Shown: one piece after another, positions 1 to 5,870 of the stretch | How the letters are laid out: each line of letters starts with the position of its first letter | Numbering within the stretch: the stretch's first letter is position 1 | Source: CAZBGL01 sp964491375 | GTDB taxonomy: Bacteria; Desulfobacterota; Deferrisomatia; Deferrisomatales; Deferrisomataceae | Assembly (NCBI GenBank): GCA_964491375.1 | Contig: CAZBGL010000020.1 | Location: 1-7,074, forward strand | Direction: 5' to 3' | DNA: 7,074 nt | Notes under the pieces: model-generated | Told to the model about the DNA's origin: nothing | The model's database searches: none | What the model saw: only the letters and a program-made list of their open reading frames with translations | Position numbers and translations under genes: made by a program

Positions 1-293
1 ACTGGATGTACCTAGCCCAGAGGCTGACGGGCCTCTTCCTGGTCCCGTTCATCCCCATCCACATCGCCGCCATGAACGGCGGGGCCGCGTATGCGGATGC
101 GGCCTGGTACGTTGCGCTCTGGTACGCGGGGTTGGTGGTGGCCGTGTTCCACCTGGCGAACGGGATCTTCGGGACGGTGATCGACTGGGGGATCACGGTG
201 GGCCCCCACAGCCAGCGGGTGTTCGTGGGGGTGAGCTTCGCGGCGTTCCTGGTCCTGGCCGCCTACGGCCTGTACACGCTGTCCCAGTTCTGA
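1..293 (+). CDS. sdhC: Succinate dehydrogenase/fumarate reductase cytochrome b558 subunit, C-terminal part
   Basis: This is the 3' part of the membrane anchor that carries electrons between the iron-sulfur subunit and menaquinone. The reading frame has its first full codon at position 3 (TGG) and is open to the window edge, so the gene starts upstream. The ATG at 6 is probably an internal Met, because the family reads W-M/F-Y-x-x-Q-R-x-T-G here. Counting from that Met, three hydrophobic helices are visible (about residues 7-24, 33-56 and 71-91), the last three of the usual five. His19 (PIHIAA) and His49 (VFHLANG) sit where, by family knowledge, axial haem ligands of the di-haem b558 type lie. 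The helix IV end, WGITVGPHSQR, is typical of the Bacillus/Wolinella family. The gene lies 34 bases before sdhA, in the usual C-A-B order. Identification is good; the truncation is certain if the full family length of about 200 residues or more applies. Confidence 0.87.
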   Translation, partial: WMYLAQRLTGLFLVPFIPIHIAAMNGGAAYADAAWYVALWYAGLVVAVFHLANGIFGTVIDWGITVGPHSQRVFVGVSFAAFLVLAAYGLYTLSQF

Positions 294-313
294 GGGGCGA
301 GGTGTCGAAAAAA

Positions 314-319
314 GGGAGG
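314..319 (+). promoter_or_regulatory. Shine-Dalgarno site of sdhA
   Basis: GGGAGG lies 8 bases before the GTG at 328. It supports that GTG as the sdhA start, since no ATG lies near the conserved N-terminal Rossmann strand. Confidence 0.75.
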
Positions 320-327
320 CGAGGTCC

Positions 328-2082
328 GTGCAGCGACAGAACGTGGTGATCGTGGGTGGCGGTCTGGCCGGCCTGATGGCCGCGGTGCGGGTCGCCGAGC
401 AGAACTTCCACGTGGATCTCATCAGCGTCGTGCCCGTGAGGCGATCCCATTCGGTGTGCGCCCAGGGAGGCATCAACGCCGCGGTCAACACCAAGGGCGA
501 AGGGGACAGCCCCTGGGAACACTTCGACGACACGATCTACGGCGGGGATTTCCTGGCCAACCAGACGCCGGTCAAGCGGATGTGCGAGGCCGCCCCGGCG
601 ATCATCTACCTGTTCGACCGGATGGGGGTCATGTTCAACCGGACCCCGGAAGGGCTCTTGGACTTCCGGCGGTTCGGGGGCACCCAGTACCATCGCACGG
701 CGTACGCCGGCGCCACCACCGGCCAGCAGTTGATGTACGCCCTGGACGAGCAGGTGAGGCGTTACGAGGCTGCGGGCCGAATCGACAAATACGAGGGATG
801 GGAGTTCCTGTCGGCGGTGTTGGACGACGGGGGCACCTGCCGGGGGGTCGTGGCCACGAACCTGGCCACCGGCGAGATCCGGGCGTTCCCGGCCCGGGCC
901 GTGGTCCTGGCCACCGGCGGGCTGGGCATGATCTTCGGAAAGTCCACGAACTCCGTGATCAACACCGGCGCGGCGGCCGGAAGCGTGTACACCCAGGGCG
1001 CACGGTTTGCCAACGGGGAGTTCATCCAGGTCCATCCCACGGCCATACCGGGGCCGGACAAGCTCCGGCTCATGAGCGAGTCGGCCCGGGGGGAGGGGGG
1101 GCGGATCTGGGTGCCGCGCAACGGCGAACGGTGGTACTTCCTGGAAGAAAAGTACCCCGCCTACGGCAACCTGGTGCCCCGCGACATCGCGAGCCGCGAG
1201 ATCTTCGACGTGTGCGTGAACCAGGGCCTGGGGGTGGACGGGAAGAACCAGGTGTACCTGGACCTGACCCACATCCCAGCCGAGGTCTTGGAGGTGAAGC
1301 TGGGGGGGATCCTGGAGATCTACCGCAAGTTCATGGGCGAGGACCCGGCCAAGGTGCCGATGAAGGTGTTCCCGGCCGTGCACTATTCCATGGGGGGGCT
1401 GTGGGTGGACTACGACCAGATGACCTCCATCCCCGGGCTGTTCGCGGCCGGGGAGTGCGAATACCAGTACCACGGGGCCAACCGGCTGGGCGCGAACAGC
1501 CTGCTCTCGTGCCTGTACGGCGGGCAGGTGGCCGGGCAGAAGGCCATGGAGTACGCGCTGGGGGCGGGCCCGTCCCCAGCCGTGGACCGCCACCTCCGGC
1601 AGGAGGTGGCCCGGCAGGAGGCGTTCGTCGAGCAGATCCTCCGCATGGACGGGGACGAGAACCCGTACCAGCTACACCGGGAGCTCGGCGAGATCATGAC
1701 CGAGAACGTCACGGTGGTGCGCCACAACGATCGTTTGGACGAGACGCTGGAAAAGATCATGGAGTTCAAGGAGCGGTGGCGTCACCTGGGGCCGCCGGAC
1801 CGGGGCCGCCGGATGAACCAGCCGCTCCACTTTGCCCGCCAGCTCTACTACATGCTCGAACTGGCCCACGTGATCACCCTGGGGGCGCGCCTCCGTGACG
1901 AGAGCCGGGGGGCGCACTACAAGCCCGAGTTCCCCGAGCGTGACGACGAACGGTTCCTGAAGACCACGCTGGCCACGTACACGCCCGAGGGCCCGCGCAT
2001 CGACTACGAGGACGTGGACATCCAGTACATCCCGCCGCGGCCCCGCAAGTACGACGTGGACAAGAAGGAGACGATGGGATGA
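328..2082 (+). CDS. sdhA: Succinate dehydrogenase/fumarate reductase flavoprotein subunit
   Basis: This is the catalytic FAD subunit, which oxidises succinate to fumarate (or the reverse) at the membrane. It has 584 residues, close to the Bacillus subtilis-type SdhA length. The N-terminal dinucleotide-binding motif is VIVGGGLAG (residues 7-15). His41 in RRSHSVCAQGG is the expected covalent flavin attachment site. Active-site elements are HPT (His236), ARGEGG (Arg254), VPRDIASR (Arg285, the probable proton-shuttle arginine), HYSMGG (His352) and GANRLGANS (Arg386, dicarboxylate binding). The second FAD signature LFAAGECE is at 371-378. It starts at GTG 328, which has a good ribosome site. Its stop overlaps the sdhB start by 4 bases (ATGA), so the two are translationally coupled. 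The RSHSVCAQGG wording and length place it in the Gram-positive/deltaproteobacterial branch, not the E. coli Sdh branch. Sequence alone does not settle whether it runs mainly as dehydrogenase or fumarate reductase; frdA would be an equally valid name. Confidence 0.97.
   Translation: MQRQNVVIVGGGLAGLMAAVRVAEQNFHVDLISVVPVRRSHSVCAQGGINAAVNTKGEGDSPWEHFDDTIYGGDFLANQTPVKRMCEAAPAIIYLFDRMGVMFNRTPEGLLDFRRFGGTQYHRTAYAGATTGQQLMYALDEQVRRYEAAGRIDKYEGWEFLSAVLDDGGTCRGVVATNLATGEIRAFPARAVVLATGGLGMIFGKSTNSVINTGAAAGSVYTQGARFANGEFIQVHPTAIPGPDKLRLMSESARGEGGRIWVPRNGERWYFLEEKYPAYGNLVPRDIASREIFDVCVNQGLGVDGKNQVYLDLTHIPAEVLEVKLGGILEIYRKFMGEDPAKVPMKVFPAVHYSMGGLWVDYDQMTSIPGLFAAGECEYQYHGANRLGANSLLSCLYGGQVAGQKAMEYALGAGPSPAVDRHLRQEVARQEAFVEQILRMDGDENPYQLHRELGEIMTENVTVVRHNDRLDETLEKIMEFKERWRHLGPPDRGRRMNQPLHFARQLYYMLELAHVITLGARLRDESRGAHYKPEFPERDDERFLKTTLATYTPEGPRIDYEDVDIQYIPPRPRKYDVDKKETMG
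2065..2070 (+). promoter_or_regulatory. Shine-Dalgarno site of sdhB inside sdhA
   Basis: AAGGAG lies 8 bases before the sdhB ATG at 2079, inside the last codons of sdhA. Together with the ATGA overlap it fixes the sdhB start. Confidence 0.7.
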
Positions 2083-2825
2083 GCGCCACGGTGCACTTGA
2101 GGGTCCGGCGCCAGGACGGCCCGGATGCCCCTCCCCGTTGGGAAGAGTTCTCCGTGCCCCGCTACGAACACATGAACGTGATCACCTGCCTCCAGGAGAT
2201 CCAGCGGCGGCCGGTGGATGCCTCGGGCCGTGCCACCACGCCCGTGGTGTGGGACTGCAACTGCCTGGAGGAAGTGTGCGGGGCCTGCACCATGGTGATC
2301 AACGGCAAGGCGCGGCAGGCCTGTTCCGCCCTGGTGGACGAACTCGCCCAGCCCATCGTGCTCGAGCCCCTGTCCAAGTTCCCCGTGGTGCGGGATCTGG
2401 TGGTGGACCGATCGGTGATGTTCGAGAACCTGAAGCGGATCAAGGGCTGGATTCCCATCGACGGCACGTACGATCTGGGTCCCGGACCCCGGTTGGCCGA
2501 GAAGGAGCGGCAGTTCGGCTACCGGCTCAGCCGGTGCATGACCTGCGGGTGCTGCATGGAGGCGTGTCCCCAGGTGAACCCGCGGACGAACTTCATCGGC
2601 CCGGCCGCCCTGGCCCAGGCCCTGTACTTCAACATCTCGCCCATCGGCCGAATGAACGCGGACGAGCGCCTGGAGGCGGTCATGGGCGACGGCGGGATCA
2701 CCGAGTGCGGCAACGCCCAGAACTGCGTCAAGGCCTGCCCGAAGGAGGTGCCGCTCACCACGGCCATCGCCAAGCTCAACCGGGACACCACCTGGTATTT
2801 CATCCGGAACTGGTTGCAGCGGTGA
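2079..2825 (+). CDS. sdhB: Succinate dehydrogenase/fumarate reductase iron-sulfur subunit
   Basis: This 248-residue subunit passes electrons from SdhA flavin through three iron-sulfur clusters to the b558 subunit. The plant-ferredoxin-type N domain has the [2Fe-2S] ligands C62-x4-C67-x2-C70-x11-C82 (NCLEEVCGACTM). The C domain has C153-x2-C156-x2-C159-x3-C163 followed by C210-x5-C216-x3-C220. By family knowledge the [4Fe-4S] cluster uses C153, C156, C159 and C220, and the [3Fe-4S] cluster uses C163, C210 and C216. The block IPIDGTYDLGPGPR (125-138) is typical of the Bacillus-type subunit. Two further cysteines, C60 and C158, lie next to cluster ligands and are not needed by the consensus. The gene starts in the 4-base overlap with sdhA, and mltG follows 4 bases after its stop. 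Confidence 0.97.
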   Translation: MSATVHLRVRRQDGPDAPPRWEEFSVPRYEHMNVITCLQEIQRRPVDASGRATTPVVWDCNCLEEVCGACTMVINGKARQACSALVDELAQPIVLEPLSKFPVVRDLVVDRSVMFENLKRIKGWIPIDGTYDLGPGPRLAEKERQFGYRLSRCMTCGCCMEACPQVNPRTNFIGPAALAQALYFNISPIGRMNADERLEAVMGDGGITECGNAQNCVKACPKEVPLTTAIAKLNRDTTWYFIRNWLQR

Positions 2826-2829
2826 ACCC

Positions 2830-3834
2830 ATGGGGTCCCGGGCTCGGACGTGGGCCGCAGCGGCAAGCGTGCTGGCCGTATGGGCGGTGATGGCCGTCTT
2901 GCGGCTGGCCCAGTGGGCCCACACCGACATCCGGGTTGCCGCGGTGCGGGTGAGGATCGATCCGGGGATGTCGGCGGCCGGGGTCGTGGGGCGGTTGGCC
3001 GACGCCGGGGTGTTCGCCCGGCGGTGGCCGGCCGAGTGGGCCCTCCGGATCTGGGGCCGTCCGGGTTCCCTGAAGGCGGGGACGTATCGCCTGGAGGGCT
3101 CCTACCGTCCGGTGGACGTCTTCCGGACGTTGGCCGAGGGGAGGGTGGAGCAGGTGCGCGTCACCCTGCCCGAAGGACTCACCGCGCGCCAGATGGCCGG
3201 GCTCTTGGACAGGGCCGGGGTCACCGACGCGGAAGCGTTCGCAGCCCTGGCCTATGACCCGGGGGCGCCGGGCCGGTGGGGCCTGCCGGGTCCCACCTTG
3301 GAGGGCTTCCTGTTTCCCGATACCTACCGGTTCGCACGCGGACTCGCCCCCGAGCGGGTGGTTGCGGTCCTGGTGGACCGGTTCATGGAGGTCGCCGAAC
3401 CGCTCCGGAGCGACGCGGAGCGGCTCGGGCTGGACCTTCTGGAGTGGGTGACCCTGGCTTCCATGGTGGAGGCGGAGGCCGCACGGGACGAGGAACGGCC
3501 GCTCGTGGCCGCGGTCTTCCTGAACCGGCTCGGAAGGGGCATGCGGCTCGAGAGCGATCCCACTGTGATCTACGGTCTGACGGGTTTCGACGGGAACCTC
3601 ACCCGGGCCCATCTCCAGGTGGACCACCCGTACAACACCTACACCCGCGCGGGCCTCCCACCCGGTCCCATCTGCAATCCGGGGCGGGCGAGCCTGGAGG
3701 CGGCGGCCCGGCCCGCGGAGGTGGACTTCCTGTATTTCGTGAGCCGCAACGACGGCACCCACGTGTTTTCCCGCACCTACCGGGAGCACCTCCGCTGGGT
3801 CCAACGGTTCCAGAAGGAGGACCGGCCTCGGTGA
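2830..3834 (+). CDS. mltG: Endolytic murein transglycosylase MltG (YceG-like)
   Basis: MltG is an inner-membrane lytic transglycosylase that cuts nascent peptidoglycan strands and so sets glycan length. The protein has 334 residues, normal for the family. A short basic N-terminus is followed by one membrane segment (about 8-28), then a LysM-like region (about 35-120) and the catalytic YceG domain. Family motifs are visible: LPEGLT (113-118), LEGFLFPDTYRF (157-168), ASMVEAEA (210-217), FLNRL (230-234), SDPTVIYGL (242-250), YNTYTRAGLPPGPICNPG (268-285) and LYFVSRNDGTHVFS (301-314). Glu214 matches the catalytic glutamate of the usual VEKE motif, with Glu216 as the second acid. The ATG at 2830 lacks a strong Shine-Dalgarno site but lies 4 bases after the sdhB stop, suggesting coupled translation. 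Its stop overlaps the next start (GTGA). The usual partner ruvX is not beside it here. Confidence 0.95.
   Translation: MGSRARTWAAAASVLAVWAVMAVLRLAQWAHTDIRVAAVRVRIDPGMSAAGVVGRLADAGVFARRWPAEWALRIWGRPGSLKAGTYRLEGSYRPVDVFRTLAEGRVEQVRVTLPEGLTARQMAGLLDRAGVTDAEAFAALAYDPGAPGRWGLPGPTLEGFLFPDTYRFARGLAPERVVAVLVDRFMEVAEPLRSDAERLGLDLLEWVTLASMVEAEAARDEERPLVAAVFLNRLGRGMRLESDPTVIYGLTGFDGNLTRAHLQVDHPYNTYTRAGLPPGPICNPGRASLEAAARPAEVDFLYFVSRNDGTHVFSRTYREHLRWVQRFQKEDRPR
3816..3820 (+). promoter_or_regulatory. Shine-Dalgarno site of the SurA-N-like gene
   Basis: GGAGG, within AAGGAGG, lies 10 bases before the GTG at 3831. It decides that GTG as the start over the much longer open frame that continues upstream inside mltG. 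Confidence 0.7.
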
Positions 3835-4448
3835 GGCGGATTGTTGCAGCGGTGCTGACGTGCGGAGTCCTGGCGGCCGGGGCCTGGGGAAGGATCCTGG
3901 ATGCGTTGGTGGCCCGGGTGGACGGGCGGACCATCACCTGGAGCCAGGTGCTTCGCGAAGCCGAGATCCGGAGGCTGGAGGGGCGTTCCGAGGCGGAACG
4001 GCTCCCACGGGTGGTGCTGGACGCGCTCGTGCGCAGGGCGCTGCTCGTGGCCGAGGCGGAGAAGCTCCGGTTGCAGGTGGGCCCGGAGGAGCTGGAGAAG
4101 GCGCTCCGGGAGCTGGAAGAGGCCTGTTGCATGAGGCTCCAGCGGCTGGCCGAACGGGTGGGCGTGACGCCGGAGGACCTGCGCCGGCGCCAGCACCGCA
4201 TCCTCCTGGCGGAGAAGTACTTGCGGCTCCGCCGCGAGATGACCTTTGTGCCCACGTCCGAGGTGCGGGCGTTCTACTGGAGGCACCGGCATCGCCTTGG
4301 GGGCCAGGGGTTTGCGGAGGTGCGCGGTGCCCTTCGCGCGTACCTGGCCGAGCGCCGGTATCAGAAGGAGTTGAACGCATGGTTCGAGCGCCAGAAAGAG
4401 CAGGGCCGGGTGGAATGGCTTGCCCTGCCCGGGACGAACGCACCCTGA
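3831..4448 (+). CDS. Secreted SurA N-terminal-domain-like protein without a parvulin domain
   Basis: The product has 205 residues and is probably periplasmic. Residues 1-20 look like a Sec signal: two arginines, a hydrophobic core, and AWG before a likely cleavage point. The mature protein begins ILDALVARVDGRTITWSQV, the typical opening of SurA/PpiC-type chaperone domains. A helical region follows with LVRRALLVAEAEKLRLQV (67-83), VTPEDLRRRQ (112-121) and LAEKYLRLR (126-134). It ends with FAEVRGALRAYLAERRYQKELNAWFERQ (161-188), which resembles the closing helix of the SurA N domain. The roughly 90-residue parvulin isomerase domain expected in the middle or C-terminal half is absent, so prolyl isomerase activity is not expected. 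A chaperone role in outer-membrane protein folding is only an inference. A vicinal cysteine pair, C99-C100, is present. The GTG start overlaps the mltG stop by 4 bases, and the 3' end overlaps the kinase gene by 34 bases. Confidence 0.78.
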   Translation: MRRIVAAVLTCGVLAAGAWGRILDALVARVDGRTITWSQVLREAEIRRLEGRSEAERLPRVVLDALVRRALLVAEAEKLRLQVGPEELEKALRELEEACCMRLQRLAERVGVTPEDLRRRQHRILLAEKYLRLRREMTFVPTSEVRAFYWRHRHRLGGQGFAEVRGALRAYLAERRYQKELNAWFERQKEQGRVEWLALPGTNAP

Positions 4449-5776
4449 GGGAGCACGCGCTGGAGGTCTTCCGCGCGGCCGTGGCAGCGGCCGACCCGGC
4501 CGGGGCGGTGCGCCGGCACGTGGAGTTGCGGGGGAACACCCTGGTGGTGCGGACACCGGAGGGGCCGGTGGAGGTCGCGCTTCCGGACGGGGCTGCGGGC
4601 CGGGTGTTCGTGATCGGCGCGGGAAAGGCGTCGGCCGTGATGGCACGGGCCCTGGAGGAGCTCCTCGACGGGCGCATCGCCGGCGGCCTGGTGTGCGTCA
4701 AGGACGGCCACGGGGTCCCTCTGGAGCGGGTGGAGGTGGCGGAGGCTTCCCACCCCGTTCCGGACGCCCGGGGCGTGGAGGCGGCCCGGAGGGTGCTCGA
4801 GCTCGTGAGCGGCGCGGGGGAAGGGGACCTGATCCTGTCCGTCCTGTCCGGCGGGGGCTCGGCGCTCCTGACGCTTCCGGCCGAGGGCTTGACCCTGGAG
4901 GACCTCCAGGAGGTCACGGACCTCCTCCTGGCATCGGGCGCGACCATCGGCGAGATCAACGCCCTCAGGAAGCACCTCTCCCAGGTCAAGGGGGGGCGCC
5001 TGGCCGCGGCGGCCCATCCCGCCCGGGTGGTGAACCTGGTACTCTCCGACGTAATCGGGGACCGGCTCGACGTGATCGCCTCCGGGCCGTTCGCGCCCGA
5101 TCCGTCGACCTATGCGGACGCCCGGGCCGTCCTGGAACGGTACGGGTTGTGGGACCGGGCCCCGGCCGGGGTCCGCCGGGTGCTGGAGGAAGGGGCGTCC
5201 GGCCGCATGCCGGAGACCCCCAAGCCCGGAGATCCGCGGCTGGAGCGGGTCGTCCAGGTCGTGGTGGCCTCGAACCGGGTCAGCCTCGGGGCGGCCGCCG
5301 AGCGGGCCCGCCGGATGGGCTACCGCGTCCTGGTCCTGTCCTCCCGTATCCAGGGCGAGGCCCGGGAGGTGGCGCGCGTGCTGGCCGCCATCGCCCAGGA
5401 GATCCGTGAATCCGGTCAGCCCCTTTCGCCGCCGGCGTGCGTGTTGGCGGGCGGGGAGACCACCGTGACCCTTCGGGGAGGAGGCCGGGGCGGCCGGAAC
5501 CAGGAGCTGGCCCTGGCCCTGGCCCTCGAGTTGGAAGGCTGGGAGGGGATCGTGGGCCTATCGGGCGGCACCGACGGGACGGACGGGCCCACCGACGCAG
5601 CGGGCGGGGTGGCCACGCCCGCCACCGCTGGCCGCGCGCGCGCCCTGGGGCTGGATCCGATGGACCACCTCGAGCGAAACGACAGCTACACCCTGTTGGA
5701 CGCGACCGGCGACCTGGTGCGCACAGGGCCCACGCGCACCAACGTGATGGACGTGCAGGTGCTCCTGGTTGCCTGA
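4415..5776 (+). CDS. gckA: Glycerate 2-kinase, MOFRL family
   Basis: This cytoplasmic enzyme is expected to phosphorylate D-glycerate with ATP to 2-phosphoglycerate, feeding glycerate from serine, glyoxylate or sugar-acid breakdown into glycolysis. It has 453 residues, the usual family length. Motifs run in order: VFVIGAGKAS (64-73, with Lys71 the likely active-site lysine), SHPVPD (112-117), LSGGGSALLTLP (144-155), GATIGEINALRKHLS (175-189), KGGRLA (192-197), LSDVIGDRLDVIASGP (210-225), then the MOFRL domain with AGGETTVTLRGGGRGGRNQELALA (345-368) and GGTDGTDGPTDAAGG (384-398). The ATG at 4415 gives the normal N-terminus and lies inside the preceding gene. No other ATG or GTG in this frame would keep the first helix. 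No clear ribosome site is visible, so translation is probably coupled to the upstream gene. The symbol is used for the family (also called ttuD or glycerate dehydratase-unrelated GK-II). The pathway it serves here is unknown. Confidence 0.93.
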   Translation: MACPARDERTLREHALEVFRAAVAAADPAGAVRRHVELRGNTLVVRTPEGPVEVALPDGAAGRVFVIGAGKASAVMARALEELLDGRIAGGLVCVKDGHGVPLERVEVAEASHPVPDARGVEAARRVLELVSGAGEGDLILSVLSGGGSALLTLPAEGLTLEDLQEVTDLLLASGATIGEINALRKHLSQVKGGRLAAAAHPARVVNLVLSDVIGDRLDVIASGPFAPDPSTYADARAVLERYGLWDRAPAGVRRVLEEGASGRMPETPKPGDPRLERVVQVVVASNRVSLGAAAERARRMGYRVLVLSSRIQGEAREVARVLAAIAQEIRESGQPLSPPACVLAGGETTVTLRGGGRGGRNQELALALALELEGWEGIVGLSGGTDGTDGPTDAAGGVATPATAGRARALGLDPMDHLERNDSYTLLDATGDLVRTGPTRTNVMDVQVLLVA

Positions 5777-5783
5777 ACCGGGA
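5763..5783 (+). terminator. Hairpin across the kinase stop codon, possible weak terminator
   Basis: TCCTGGTT (5763-5770) pairs with AACCGGGA (5776-5783) as an 8-bp stem with one G-U pair and a 5-base loop. The kinase stop codon at 5774-5776 lies in the loop and first stem base. No U-run follows (the next bases are AAACTCT), so it is not a classical intrinsic terminator. Its place just before a promoter-like sequence makes a transcript boundary or 3'-end stabiliser plausible. Confidence 0.35.
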
Positions 5784-5789
5784 AAACTC

Positions 5790-5817
5790 TGGACAAGGTT
5801 TCGGGGCGGGTGATAAC
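5790..5817 (+). promoter_or_regulatory. Sigma70-like promoter for queD-folE2
   Basis: The -35 candidate TGGACA (5790-5795) matches 5 of 6 consensus bases. The -10 candidate GATAAC (5812-5817) matches 4 of 6. The spacer is 16 bases. It sits in the only sizeable non-coding gap of the window, in a patch less GC-rich than its surroundings, and points toward queD. The predicted start of transcription is near 5823-5826. It was picked by eye and has no experimental support. Confidence 0.5.
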
Positions 5818-5825
5818 GTACGCTC

Positions 5826-5845
5826 TTCGTGTCTTTTCTCACGAA
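5826..5845 (+). repeat. Perfect 6-bp inverted repeat in the predicted queD leader
   Basis: TTCGTG (5826-5831) and CACGAA (5840-5845) are exact reverse complements around an 8-base pyrimidine loop (TCTTTTCT). The repeat lies at or just after the predicted transcription start, so it could be a 5' mRNA hairpin or an operator half-site pair. A chance match of this size is possible. Confidence 0.4.
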
Positions 5846-5854
5846 TACAGAGGC

Positions 5855-5859
5855 GGAGG
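5855..5859 (+). promoter_or_regulatory. Shine-Dalgarno site of queD
   Basis: GGAGG lies 11 bases before the ATG at 5871, at the long end of normal spacing. It favours that ATG over the in-frame GTG at 5829, which has no ribosome site and would add 14 residues unlike the family. Confidence 0.55.
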
Positions 5860-5870
5860 CGCACGGCAGG

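Noticed and set aside
6..8. ATG 6 as the true start of sdhC
   Set aside because: The frame is open upstream, only three of five helices would remain, and the W-M-Y-x-x-Q-R context is internal in the family.
193..1593. Long minus-strand open frame of 466 codons under sdhA
   Set aside because: It lies opposite a clear sdhA gene. High G/C at third positions removes stops on the other strand, and the translation is low-complexity with no recognisable motif.
3276..3830. Possible 390-residue protein by extending the SurA-like frame upstream into mltG
   Set aside because: The upstream part is Gly/Pro/Arg-rich shadow sequence. The signal peptide and a good ribosome site mark GTG 3831 as the real start.
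3831..3866. Lipoprotein signal in the SurA-like protein (Cys11)
   Set aside because: The residues before Cys11 are V-L-T and it sits too near the N-terminus, within the hydrophobic core, so a normal Sec signal fits better.
3860..4414. Upstream extension of the glycerate kinase frame to 638 residues
   Set aside because: The added residues are low-complexity shadow of the SurA-like gene, and the family N-terminus begins near 4415.
5808..5824. Zur box near the -10 region of queD-folE2
   Set aside because: The bases around GTGATAACGTAC do not form the long imperfect palindrome expected of known Zur sites.
5829..5870. GTG 5829 as the queD start
   Set aside because: It has no ribosome site, falls inside the inverted repeat, and adds 14 residues unlike QueD. 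ATG 5871 gives the normal length.
5777..5870. preQ1 riboswitch in the queD leader
   Set aside because: I looked for the compact preQ1 aptamer pattern (short stem, C-rich loop, A-rich tail) and did not see it. The one hairpin has a pyrimidine loop and no matching tail.
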